Shown: piece after piece, positions 45,472 to 54,651 of the stretch
Layout: the number at the start of each line of letters is the position of its first letter
Position numbering within the stretch: position 1 is the stretch's first letter
From: Bacteroides sp.
GTDB lineage: Bacteria > Bacteroidota > Bacteroidia > Bacteroidales > Bacteroidaceae
Assembly: GCA_021201335.1 (NCBI GenBank)
Contig: JAJQFD010000042.1
Span: 124,001-188,000, forward strand
Length of the DNA: 64,000 bases
Direction of reading: 5' to 3'
Position numbers and translations under genes: made by a program
The notes under the pieces: model-generated
Database searches by the model: none
What the model saw: the letters and a program-made list of their open reading frames with translations, nothing else
What the model was told of the DNA's origin: nothing

Positions 45472-48400
45472 ATGAACAGAAAAACATCCATTCCTTTCCT
45501 TATAATCTTATGGGTAGGTATATTTATGCAGAGCATATATGCCGCCTCTTTCCATCATCTCAACCTGGAAAACGGACTGAGTAGTCGGCAGGTTTTCCAG
45601 ATCTGCAAGGATTCCACCGGATTTGTCTGGATGTTCACTCACCTGGGAGTCGATCGCTATGACGGCAATGAGTTCCGCCATTATAAGCTGGATGAAACAC
45701 TGGATGCCAAAGATCACATTCTTTCTTCCACCATTATGACGTGCGATCCCGACGGGAGAATATGGATCTCTCTGAAGAATGGTAACCTGTTTCGCTACGA
45801 GACTTTAACAGATAACTTTATCCCCCAGACACAAATTACTACGCATTTCACCGGTGAGCCTACCATCAATGATATTTTCTTCGATCAGAAAAAGCGTTTA
45901 TGGCTTTGCTTATCGAATGGTTTGTATTATTACGATGAAGGACAAGGAAAATTGAAATCGCACTCTGACTTCCATAACGAACATATCACCCGCATTATAC
46001 AAATTCCTTCCGGTGAGTATTTTGTAGGAACCGATACAGGGATTTACCGGTTTACCGAAACTACTTCGCAGCAACTTTCAACACCGATATTATTTCTGGT
46101 TCCGTGGGAGATGAGGGTTGAATCCTTCCATTACGAAGGTCACAAGCTCTATATCGGAACCTTTAGCAACAGTGCATTCATCTTTGATAATAAAACCGAA
46201 TCGTTCCGTTCCTTAAATGAGATTGTTCCGTCTGCTCCAGTACGTTCTATTATCTCTGTAGGGAAAGAAATATGGATTGGTACAGACGGTTCAGGGATTT
46301 ATTGTATAGATTCCACGAACGACCAGTTTATCAAACGCTACAATGCTGACGAAGACAACCGCAACAGCCTCGGCGGGAATACCGTTTCCGACCTGATGAT
46401 TGATGAACGCCAATGCGTATGGGTTAGCACCTATTCCAACGGAGTAAGTATCTTCGAACCTGAATTCCCGGAAATTAAATGGACGGCGCATGAGCAATCC
46501 AGTCGCCAGTCGTTGATTTCGAACCATGTAAACGTAATCATGGAAGACGCTGACGGGGATATTTGGTACGGCACCAATAATGGTATCAGTCTCTATCAAC
46601 CTCACTCGGATCGTTGGACGCATTTCCTGGAGGATAAGGGCAAAAATTCCGATCGGTCGAATGTAGTACTGGCTCTGTGTGAAGATAACCGAGGAAGGGT
46701 ATGGACGGGTGGTTACGGCATTGGTATATATTGCATTGATAAGCATACCGGGAAAACGGAAAGGGTAAACATCAGAGGAGAAGAGACGGAGTCACCCGCC
46801 TATTCTGCCGATTATATTTATTCCATTTACGCCGAAGGCGACTATATCTGGCTGGGAGGTATTGAGGGGGAATTTACCCGTTACCATACCCGAACCCACC
46901 GGATTACCCGTTATCCGATTGATTGCATCGGAGACATCAAAGCCGGACAAGGCAATAATCTGCTACTGGCAGGATGCAGCGGCCTGGCGTTCTTTAATAA
47001 ATCAGATGGCGGCACGCTCTGGCACCGGGAATTCGATAAAACAACCTTGCGTTATCCGGTTCGATGCCTTTTGCAGGCGTCCAATAGAATTATCTGGTTG
47101 GCAACGGATGGAGAAGGGTTAATCAGTTTCGACCTGACAAGCAATACTTCCCGGTTTTATACCACAGAAAACGGTCTCAGTTCTAATTCAATTAATGGAG
47201 TGGTAGAGGATCTTAACGGAGAAATCTGGTTCACTACCGAGAAAAACCTCTATAAACTGGATAAAGAAACCGGATTGGTACTTAGCATGAATGAATTTAT
47301 CGGAGTGGAATGGGGCAGTTACAATTCCAACGCGTGCATCCGGAAAAAGAACGGAAATCTGGCTTTTGGTACAGCTGAGGGAGTTGTGGAATTCTCTCCC
47401 AACTTCGATACTTATTCAGATGAAAAGGTACAATTGCTCCTGACGGATTTCAAGCTTTTGTATGAAACCGTGCAGCCTGGTGAAAAAGATTCACCACTAA
47501 AGGTGGCTATTAACCATACCTCTTCCATTGATTTACAGTATGTACAGAACTCTTTTTCACTGTTCTTTTCCGCGATCAACTTTACTCATCCTCATCAGAT
47601 TGAATATTATTATAAACTTAACGGATTTGATAAAGAATGGCGATCGACCACTTCCAGTCATCATGTAGACTACATGAACCTGAGTCCGGGGGAATATTCT
47701 TTCGAATTAAAAGCCGTACAAAAGTACTCTCGCCAGACACTCGGAAGCCGAAGGGTGGACATACATATCGGCAAACCTTTCTGGGTATCGACCCCTGCCC
47801 TGCTTATCTATTTCCTGATTCTAGTAATTATGATTTTCCTGATTATCCAATACAGTAGGCATAAACTGGCGGATCACAATGCCAAAGAAAAGATTCGCTC
47901 CTTCATTCATATCGCCCATGACATCCGAACTCCGGTTACTCTGATCAAAGCCCCATTGAGTGAACTGGAAGCTGAGGAAAACTTATCGGAACAGGCAAGG
48001 AAGTCTCTTTCCATCGCTTCACGGAATGTTGATAAACTCTACGGAATGGTTACCCAACTGCTCGACCTGCAAAAGATCGATAGCAAAAAGGAAAAGCTAT
48101 CCAGCCAGCCTTATGATATGTATGCTTACATGCAGGAAAAGATTATAAACTTCCGTCTGATTGCCCTCCAAAAGGGTATTGATCTTCTTTTGGAGATGGA
48201 GCCTGATTTTCCGACTACCTGGTTCGATAAGCATAAGATGGACGTAATCCTGGATAATATTCTGTCGAATGCAGTGAAATATACCGAAGACGGTTATATC
48301 TCCGTCTCGCTGGTTCACGATAAAAAGAACTGGACAATCACAATTAAAGATTCCGGTATCGGTATCCCTTCTGCCGAGCAAAAGAATATATTCAAACAAT

Positions 48401-49380
48401 TTTACCGGGCAAAGAATGCCATCAATTCACATGAAAATGGTTCGGGAATTGGTTTGTTGCTAACCAGGAAACTGGTTGAAATGCACCATGGTAGTATTCA
48501 GTTTAATAGTGTAGAGAATGAAGGTACGACATTTACCTTAACTTTCCCCATCCAGACCTCGAATGCATTCCATTCGGATGGAAGTCTCGAAAATGTTTCT
48601 CCCTCCCCCATTCCCGATCCGAATCTTCCCTCGGGTAAAGAAGTGCTTCTACTGGCAGAAGATAACGACGAGCTACGCAACTACTTGATGGAACGTTTAT
48701 CTCAGGAATATCATGTTATCGCTGCTTCCGATGGTAACAAGCTATTGAAACTGGCCCGGGAGATGAACCCTGATATTATCGTTTCGGATGTAATGATGCC
48801 GGAACGATGGGGAGACGAGGTTTGCCAACTTCTGAAATCATCCATCGAAACGAGTCACATTCCTTTTATCCTGCTCTCTGCACTGAGCGAAAAGGAAAAT
48901 GTGATCCGGGGACTGGAATCCGGCGCCAACGATTACATCATTAAGCCGTTTGATTTTAATGTACTCCGGGCACGAATCCGAAATATACTACAGTCACGGG
49001 AGCAAATGCGTAAGTCTGTCTTATCTGATGACGGGAAACCAGAAGAGGTCAATTACGCCAATATCCTGGATAAACAATTCCTGGAAAATGCCATTGCAAT
49101 TATTGAGAATTACTTAAGTGATCCTGAATTTTCGATTAATGACTTCTGTCAGCAATTAGGAATGAGCCGTACTTCGGTTTATAATAAAATCAAGAGCCTT
49201 ACCGATCAGGGGCCTAATGATTTCATTCGCATTATTCGTCTCAACAAAGCAAAAGAACTATTAAGGACCAAACAGTACAGCATTGCAGAAGTATCTACGA
49301 TGGTAGGATTTTCCGATCCGAAATATTTCAGCACCTGTTTCAAGAAACAATTTGGAATAAGTCCGAGTAAGGTTAATTAA
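45472..49380 (+). CDS. Hybrid two-component system regulator (HTCS)
   Basis: 1302 residues in one polypeptide. Signal peptide (FLIILWVGIFMQSIYA), then about 650 residues of Reg_prop propeller repeats (NGLSSRQVFQICKDSTGFVW, NTVSDLMIDERQCVWVSTYS, NGLSSNSINGVVEDLNGEIW). A Y_Y_Y domain follows (YYYKLNGFDKEWRSTTSSHH), and a membrane helix at about 775-795. The histidine kinase has FIHIAHDIRTPVT with phospho-acceptor His816, DNILSNAVKYT, DSGIGIP and GSGIGLLL. A receiver domain contains Asp1106 (DIIVSDVMMP), and an AraC-type HTH closes the protein (MSRTSVYNKIKSLTDQGPND, VGFSDPKYFSTCFKKQFGIS). HTCS sensors bind glycan fragments in the periplasm and activate the adjacent PUL; the target is probably the cluster 49712-64000. 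Confidence 0.96.
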   Translation: MNRKTSIPFLIILWVGIFMQSIYAASFHHLNLENGLSSRQVFQICKDSTGFVWMFTHLGVDRYDGNEFRHYKLDETLDAKDHILSSTIMTCDPDGRIWISLKNGNLFRYETLTDNFIPQTQITTHFTGEPTINDIFFDQKKRLWLCLSNGLYYYDEGQGKLKSHSDFHNEHITRIIQIPSGEYFVGTDTGIYRFTETTSQQLSTPILFLVPWEMRVESFHYEGHKLYIGTFSNSAFIFDNKTESFRSLNEIVPSAPVRSIISVGKEIWIGTDGSGIYCIDSTNDQFIKRYNADEDNRNSLGGNTVSDLMIDERQCVWVSTYSNGVSIFEPEFPEIKWTAHEQSSRQSLISNHVNVIMEDADGDIWYGTNNGISLYQPHSDRWTHFLEDKGKNSDRSNVVLALCEDNRGRVWTGGYGIGIYCIDKHTGKTERVNIRGEETESPAYSADYIYSIYAEGDYIWLGGIEGEFTRYHTRTHRITRYPIDCIGDIKAGQGNNLLLAGCSGLAFFNKSDGGTLWHREFDKTTLRYPVRCLLQASNRIIWLATDGEGLISFDLTSNTSRFYTTENGLSSNSINGVVEDLNGEIWFTTEKNLYKLDKETGLVLSMNEFIGVEWGSYNSNACIRKKNGNLAFGTAEGVVEFSPNFDTYSDEKVQLLLTDFKLLYETVQPGEKDSPLKVAINHTSSIDLQYVQNSFSLFFSAINFTHPHQIEYYYKLNGFDKEWRSTTSSHHVDYMNLSPGEYSFELKAVQKYSRQTLGSRRVDIHIGKPFWVSTPALLIYFLILVIMIFLIIQYSRHKLADHNAKEKIRSFIHIAHDIRTPVTLIKAPLSELEAEENLSEQARKSLSIASRNVDKLYGMVTQLLDLQKIDSKKEKLSSQPYDMYAYMQEKIINFRLIALQKGIDLLLEMEPDFPTTWFDKHKMDVILDNILSNAVKYTEDGYISVSLVHDKKNWTITIKDSGIGIPSAEQKNIFKQFYRAKNAINSHENGSGIGLLLTRKLVEMHHGSIQFNSVENEGTTFTLTFPIQTSNAFHSDGSLENVSPSPIPDPNLPSGKEVLLLAEDNDELRNYLMERLSQEYHVIAASDGNKLLKLAREMNPDIIVSDVMMPERWGDEVCQLLKSSIETSHIPFILLSALSEKENVIRGLESGANDYIIKPFDFNVLRARIRNILQSREQMRKSVLSDDGKPEEVNYANILDKQFLENAIAIIENYLSDPEFSINDFCQQLGMSRTSVYNKIKSLTDQGPNDFIRIIRLNKAKELLRTKQYSIAEVSTMVGFSDPKYFSTCFKKQFGISPSKVN

Positions 49381-49711
49381 ATCCCTCATTCTTCAGTTTC
49401 CGAAGGCAGATTTCTGTCTCTTCAAGAGACGGTTGCATTTGAGTTGAATCCCGGTTGTACCCGACCCGGATCTCGGTAGCATTTGGTTCCAATTCCGGTA
49501 GCATTCAATCGGGTAGATTCTACATCCTTACAAGCCCTGCTTACGCCTGATTTCACTCTCTTTCTCCAATTATAACAGTCAACGAACCTTTTTTGTCATT
49601 ATTCAAACCTTCTTACAGCTTATTTCGCGTAACATTGTAATAGTAAAATGAGCAAGGATGAAAGGCCAAATCTTACTATTTTTTAAAACACAATAACTTT
49701 AAAAAGACAAT
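49381..49711. other. Intergenic region between HTCS and the ROK kinase
   Basis: About 330 bp. Contents: a perfect 15-base palindrome GTCTCTTCAAGAGAC at 49416-49430 and three 22-bp-phased repeats at 49452-49505 (listed separately). AT content rises towards the ROK gene. No exact TAnnTTTG element is convincing; TAACTTTA at 49694-49701 is too close to the start codon. Confidence 0.6.
49452..49505 (+). promoter_or_regulatory. Candidate HTCS/AraC-type operator: three repeats with a 22-bp period
   Basis: CGGTAGCATT occurs exactly at 49474-49483 and 49496-49505, and a diverged copy CGGTTGTACC at 49452-49461. The start-to-start distance is 22 bp each time, about two helical turns, so all three present the same face of DNA. 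That is the arrangement expected for AraC-family direct-repeat binding. It lies about 210 bp before the ROK gene start and directly after the HTCS gene. Assignment to this HTCS is inference. Confidence 0.55.
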
Positions 49712-50653
49712 ATGGATACTTATCTAGGTTTAGATTTAGGAGGTACTAAATTACTGATCGGAGAGTTAGACGGTCGGGGTAATATCCTCCGATACAAAAA
49801 ATACGACTCCGGATACTTTAACCAGCAAGCCGCATTAGAGATCATTAAATATTCTTTGGACGATTATATAAAGACAGTGGGGTGGGTAGATAAACCGCCC
49901 GTTGCTATGGGAGTCGGTCTGATCGGAAGGGTGGATACCGAAAAAGGCATCTGGCTGCAAATTGATCCGACACGTACAGAACCGATCCCTCTTGCCGCAG
50001 AATTATTTAATCTGTATGGAATCCCTTGCCATATCGATAACGATGTAAAAAGTGCTACCCGCGCCGAACGATACTTCGGGTTCGGACAAATATCCCAAAA
50101 CTTCACTTATATCAATGTAGGTACAGGGATTGCTGCCGGGTTTGTGGTAAACGGACGACAAATACGAGGCAGTCATTACAACGCCGGAGAGGTAGGACAC
50201 TCCCAGGTGGGAGTTAATGTGGGCATTCGTTGCGGTTGTGGTCGTATGGATTGTGTAGAACAAATTGCGGCGGGTATTGGTTTCGATCGTTGTGCCCGTT
50301 TACTACAACCCAAGTTCAAAACCAGCCTGCACATTCCGGCTGATGCGGGCGAAAGGATAAACCTGAAAGAAGTCTTCGAACTGAGCAAAAAAGGAGACCC
50401 TCTTTGTATAGAACTGGTGGAGAACGCAACACAGGCCCTGGCCAACCTGATTATGAATCTGGTAAGAGTCAGCGACCCGGATACCATCGTTTTAGGAGGA
50501 GGCATCGTTTCGGATGGTTATATCCATACCAAAGTATTGGAAAAACTGAATGCCAATACGGTTCGCTTCGTGAAAAACGGTGTTGTAATCACCAAGCTGA
50601 ATCCGGACTTTATCGGCTTAATCGGAGCCGCAGCCGTCGCCATGAATGTTTAA
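49712..50653 (+). CDS. ROK-family sugar kinase
   Basis: 313 residues. ATP-binding phosphate-1 motif LDLGGTKLLIGE (around 7-18), ROK signature VGTGIAAGFVVNGRQIRGSH plus NAGEVGHSQVGV, and the zinc-binding CGCGRMDCVEQIAAG. The DNA-binding helix-turn-helix of ROK repressors is missing, so this is the kinase form. Candidate substrates are glucose, N-acetylglucosamine or glucosamine; the presence of a GlcN6P deaminase 23 bp downstream argues for an amino sugar. Cytosolic. Confidence 0.9.
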   Translation: MDTYLGLDLGGTKLLIGELDGRGNILRYKKYDSGYFNQQAALEIIKYSLDDYIKTVGWVDKPPVAMGVGLIGRVDTEKGIWLQIDPTRTEPIPLAAELFNLYGIPCHIDNDVKSATRAERYFGFGQISQNFTYINVGTGIAAGFVVNGRQIRGSHYNAGEVGHSQVGVNVGIRCGCGRMDCVEQIAAGIGFDRCARLLQPKFKTSLHIPADAGERINLKEVFELSKKGDPLCIELVENATQALANLIMNLVRVSDPDTIVLGGGIVSDGYIHTKVLEKLNANTVRFVKNGVVITKLNPDFIGLIGAAAVAMNV

Positions 50654-50676
50654 CCCCCAAACATATTACGATTGAT

Positions 50677-51402
50677 ATGAAGATCACCCTTGTTAACGAT
50701 GAAAATGAATTCGATACCCAGGCCGCCTGGCGGGTTATCGGCGAAATACTGCATAACCCCTGGGCAGTTATTGGCCTTTCTACAGGAAGGACAACCAAAA
50801 ATATGCATCTCCGCATCGCACGCATTTTTCAGGAATATCCGTTTGATTTGTCCAACGTTACTTTCTTCGGATTAGATGAAATAACCAATGTTCCCCGCGA
50901 ATATGCAGGCGCATGCTACACCATGTTAAGAACTGAACTGATCGATGCATTGAGGATAGAAGACCGAAACTTTATCCTGCCGCCCACCCAATCCGATAAC
51001 TTCGACCAGGAATGTATCCGCTTCCAAAAAGCCCTGGAATACAGAGGAGGGATCGACCTTCAAATCCTCGGACTGGGTTGGAATGGCCATCTGGGGTTTA
51101 ACCAACCAGGTACCCCTTTTGAAAGCGAAACCTGGGTATCGCAGATGGATGAAGTTCTGGAAGCCCGAATCAGGCAGGAAACCCAAACTCCTCCCGATAT
51201 ACAATTGGGAGGCCTGACTCTCGGTATTAAAAACATTATGCAGGCACGCAAAATAGTGCTGGTAGCCAAAGGAGAAAGCAAGGCAGAGATTGTAAGGGCA
51301 ATGCTGAGAGGCCCGGTTACTCCGGATATACCTGCTTCCGTATTGCAGCTACATCCCAATTGTGAGTTTCTGCTGGATGCCGCCGCAGCCCAATACATTT
51401 AG
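50677..51402 (+). CDS. Glucosamine-6-phosphate deaminase (NagB family)
   Basis: 241 residues from ATG 50677; an open frame extends upstream to 50404 but that part overlaps the ROK gene in another frame and has no similarity. Family blocks: WAVIGLSTGRTTKNMHLRIA (substrate phosphate loop), TFFGLDEITNVPREYAGACY, and LQILGLGWNGHLGFNQPGTP with the catalytic Asp/His region. It converts glucosamine-6-phosphate to fructose-6-phosphate and ammonia. Length is slightly short of E. coli NagB (266), as in many Gram-positive and Bacteroidetes forms. 6-phosphogluconolactonase is related, but the GHLGFNQPGTPF motif favours deaminase. Confidence 0.9.
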   Translation: MKITLVNDENEFDTQAAWRVIGEILHNPWAVIGLSTGRTTKNMHLRIARIFQEYPFDLSNVTFFGLDEITNVPREYAGACYTMLRTELIDALRIEDRNFILPPTQSDNFDQECIRFQKALEYRGGIDLQILGLGWNGHLGFNQPGTPFESETWVSQMDEVLEARIRQETQTPPDIQLGGLTLGIKNIMQARKIVLVAKGESKAEIVRAMLRGPVTPDIPASVLQLHPNCEFLLDAAAAQYI

Positions 51403-51426
51403 ATACTTAACAATTAATCCGATACC

Positions 51427-52751
51427 ATGACACAGCAAGAAAAACAAATTAATTACGTAGGACCATTCATTACAATGGTTTTCCTTTTTCTCATTGTTGG
51501 CTTTCTGACAACGGCTAATACCCAGTTTCAAGGCCCTCTGAGAGAAACCTTTCTGGCTAATGTAGGCGATTTAAAAAACACTTTCGCCACACTCATTACC
51601 TTTTCCTGGTTTCTGGCTTATCCTCTGTCTGGGGGAATAGGTTCTTTGTGGACAACGAAGCATGGATACAAAGGTACTTTGATACGATCTCTTTTTATTA
51701 TGATCGGGGGGGGCTCGGACTCTTCTTCCTCTCCTCCTGGTTTACTGTACAGTTTCCGAATACGAACGTATATTTTGGTTCCAACTCCGTGCCTTACGGC
51801 TTCTTCATCTTTCTGTTGGGATCATTTGTAGTGGGAGCATCAGCAACCATATTACAAGTAGTTATTAACCCCTATCTGACTGCCTGTTATGTGAAAGGTA
51901 CCCAGCCCATTCAACGTATGGCCATCGGTGGATCAGCCAATTCGATTGGTACCACTATTGCACCATTCTTTGTTTCTGGTATTGTGTTTGGTGGTCTTGC
52001 AATGGAAGACATTCAGGTTGGTCAGCTGATGCTCCCTTTCTTCTCCTTAATGATTGTGATTGCCGTCGTAGTGCTCGTTCTGCTCAAATTGCCTTTGCCC
52101 GATATTAAAGGTACCAAAGCCGAAGCAGGAGAAAAACTAGAGAAAAGTGTCTGGTCATTCCGCCACCTGACTTTAGGGGTAATTGCCATATTCTTTTATG
52201 TAGGAGTCGAAGTCTGCATTGGAGCGAACATTAACCTTTATGTCATGGAGCAACAAGAAGCCAACCGTGTATTCTCTTTCTTTGGAAGCGACTCACTCAG
52301 CTTATTGGGTACTGATTTCTCTATCCCGGCATTTATGGCTACGCTTTATTGGGGAGGTATGCTAATCGGACGTTTGGTGGGGAGTTCTTTAAGTACAGTT
52401 CCACCCCGCACGCAATTGGTTACAACAACGATATGTGCCACTGTACTTGCTTTATTGGCTATTGGTCTGAATAATCCGTGGTTGCTGACGGCAGTCGGTT
52501 TGTTCCATTCCATTATGTGGGGAGCTATCTTTACACTTTCAGTAGCGAAACTAGGCAAATATACCTCCGTTGCTTCCGGTGTATTCATGATCGGGGTAGT
52601 AGGTGGAGCCATACTTCCTTTATTGCAAGGTGCATTAGCCGATGCAATGGGATGGAGATGGTCTTGGTTCATTGTGATTTTCGGAGAATTATACATGTTA
52701 TATTATGCGCTGATGGGGTCGAGAATCCGTCAGTCGGCAGAAGCAGAATAA
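51427..52751 (+). CDS. FHS/FucP-type MFS sugar permease, frameshifted
   Basis: The first frame gives NYVGPFITMVFLFLIVGFLT, TTANTQFQGPLRETFLANVG and TLITFSWFLAYPLSGGIGSL up to a G8 run at 51706-51713. The -1 frame then continues GLGLFFLSSWFTVQFPNTNV, FLLGSFVVGASATILQVVIN and runs to 52751. Restoring the frame gives about 441 residues and 12 helices. NPY after VVIN and the long gap-free first half are typical of the fucose/glucose-galactose permease (FHS) group. It probably brings in the monosaccharide that the ROK kinase phosphorylates. The G8 tract could be an indel, or a slippage site. Confidence 0.84.
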
Positions 52752-52754
52752 CAG

Positions 52755-53226
52755 ATGAAAAGAAGTATATTTTTTGGTTTGTTAGTGATAGGGTGCTTTA
52801 CAAAAGCCTGGTCTCAGTACCAGGCAAGCACCCCCCCGCACCTGGGATAAGTATCCACCAGAAGCACAGCTACGAGGATTCGGACTACATACATCGAAGG
52901 TGGTTCAGATGGATAACGATCGATCTTTGGAAGAGGTGATGCTCTTCAGCGCACACAACGGTCACTACCCTTATTTTGATTTATTCAAAAACTATTATGT
53001 GATTATTGATTACTATACCAAAGAAATTAAGTATATGTCAGACATCGTCGTATCAACCCAACGCGACCTAACCTTGGAAGACCGTAATAATGATGGTAAA
53101 TACGAACTTTACCGCACTTACTTCCGGGATGGAGAATTCTCCGTAGATGAGCACGGTAATAACCTGAAAACAACATGGGTGTACGATTGCATTGAATGGA
53201 AAGACGATAAAAAAAAGACTAAGTAA
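52755..53226 (+). CDS. Secreted protein of unknown function, frameshifted
   Basis: ATG 52755 is 3 bp after the permease stop and begins a signal peptide (MKRSIFFGLLVIGCFTKAWS). The frame stops early at a C7 run (52831-52837). With C6 it continues as RTWDKYPPEAQLRGFGLHTS and runs to 53226, about 156 residues. A DRNNDGKYELYRTYF stretch resembles a calcium-binding loop of the type found in VCBS or dockerin-like segments; FFNYYVIIDYY-type strands surround it. No named family. It sits in the amino-sugar cluster, before ThuA (16 bp gap). Confidence 0.6.
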
Positions 53227-53241
53227 ACCTCTTATAAACCT

Positions 53242-54177
53242 ATGAAACGCCTGAAATTATATCTGCTGATACTATTGGCAACTTGCCTTTATACAACTTC
53301 TCCCTGCAAAGCCCAACAAAAGATCAAAACCATGATCGTCACCGGACAAGATGGAAGTCACTGGTGGCAGGGAGGCAGCGAAGCAATTAAAATGATACTG
53401 GAAAACAGCAACCTCTTTACGGTGGATATTCATATCACGCCCGATTGGAATGAAGATATCAGCCAATTCAACCCAGACTTTGATCTATACGATCTGGTTG
53501 TCATCAATTATGGAGGAACTACCTGGGCCAAGCCTACTCAACAAAAATTTGAAGATTTTGTCTCTCAGGGAGGAGGCGTAGTTGTTATTCACTCCTCGGT
53601 TGTGGGCATGGACGACTGGAAAGGTTACAATGAAATGATTGGTCTCGGTGCATGGAACGGCCGCAACGAAAAGGATGGACCGTACGTTTACTGGAAAGAC
53701 GGACAAGCAGTTTACGATTATTCTCCCGGATGGGCTGGCTATCATGGTCTGCAACATCCATCCACTATTATCAACCGCAGCCCTGGTCATCCCATCACGA
53801 ACGGCCTGCCAACAGAATGGGAACATTTCAAAGATGAAATCTACGCACGGTTACGAGGCCCCGCCCGAAACCTGGAAATCCTGGCCACCACTTATGAAGA
53901 TGCCGGTGACGAAAGAGGCGGCCGCCACGAGCCTGTGCTCTGGACAGTGAAGTATGGAAAAGGAAACGTGTTTGTATCTCTACTCGGTCATGCCGGCAAT
54001 GACCCGGAACTTCGTTATGCTATGGAATGTACGGGCTTTCAGGTAACTCTGCTTCGGGGTGCCGAATGGGCAGCAACCGGACAGGTAACTCAACAAGTTC
54101 CCACAGATTTTCCCCGCAAAGGAATCATTACCCTTCGGAAAGAGTTCAAGGCTCCTTCCCATGCCTTCGATGAATGA
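53242..54177 (+). CDS. Secreted ThuA-domain protein (1)
   Basis: 311 residues with signal peptide (LKLYLLILLATCLYTTSPCK). The ThuA fold (class I glutamine amidotransferase-like) is recognisable from MIVTGQDGSHWWQGG, YDLVVINYGGTTWAKPTQQK, FVSQGGGVVVIHSSVVG and the C-terminal HEPVLWTVKYGKGNVFVSLL with GHAGNDP. ThuA members act in disaccharide catabolism, for example trehalose or 3-keto-sugar routes, but their chemistry is poorly defined. Length is longer than minimal ThuA (about 260). First of three ThuA genes in this locus. Confidence 0.86.
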   Translation: MKRLKLYLLILLATCLYTTSPCKAQQKIKTMIVTGQDGSHWWQGGSEAIKMILENSNLFTVDIHITPDWNEDISQFNPDFDLYDLVVINYGGTTWAKPTQQKFEDFVSQGGGVVVIHSSVVGMDDWKGYNEMIGLGAWNGRNEKDGPYVYWKDGQAVYDYSPGWAGYHGLQHPSTIINRSPGHPITNGLPTEWEHFKDEIYARLRGPARNLEILATTYEDAGDERGGRHEPVLWTVKYGKGNVFVSLLGHAGNDPELRYAMECTGFQVTLLRGAEWAATGQVTQQVPTDFPRKGIITLRKEFKAPSHAFDE

Positions 54178-54651
54178 ATAGTTGAGTAGGTAAGAAATAA
54201 GAGATCAAAGAGTTAAGAAGAGCGATGCCGCATGGATTCTTAGCTACTTAACTCCTTACTTCTTGACACCTAATCCCCAGCAAGTTAGTTTCCTATCAAT
54301 GAAGGTTTAATAACCGCCAACAGGCATAAAATTATTAGAAAACAAACCTTTTATGAGAAAAATTAAACTCCTTTCTGCTAGCTAAAAACGAACTTGCACC
54401 AAGAAAATCAACCTTTTATTCACTAAATAAAGAAAAACAATGCTTATGGAAAACGACTCTCTTCACCATTTCAGCTAGCTATCCTCACAAGGATGTGTAT
54501 CATTCATCCATCTATAGATTAATTCCAATTATACTTTATACAGATATATGACCTTTCATCCAATAATTGCTTACCAACCAGATCTGGAATCCATCTATAG
54601 AATTGAAGCCTTAATCCAATTAATTAATCGAATCAAGCTAATACATTTAAT
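54178..54651. other. Intergenic region upstream of susC
   Basis: About 470 bp without a gene. It holds an imperfect inverted repeat at 54190-54267 and a 13-bp direct repeat ATCCATCTATAGA at 54506-54518 and 54589-54601 (83 bp apart). GCTAGCTA also occurs twice (near 54380 and 54474). No good -33/-7 pair is seen, but a separate promoter for susC is likely here. Confidence 0.55.
54190..54267. repeat. Imperfect inverted repeat downstream of ThuA (1)
   Basis: The left arm 54190-54219 (starting GTAAGAAATAAG, ending GAGTTAAGAA) pairs imperfectly with 54237-54267 (starting TTCTTAGC, containing CTTAACTCCTTACTTC). The loop is about 17 bases (GAGCGATGCCGCATGGA). There is no U-tract, so it is more likely an mRNA-stabilising or attenuating stem, or repeat debris, than a classical terminator. 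Confidence 0.45.

Noticed and set aside
50404..50676. N-terminal extension of the GlcN6P deaminase frame
   Set aside because: It overlaps the ROK gene out of frame, has arginine- and glycine-rich shadow composition, and the family starts at the ATG 50677.
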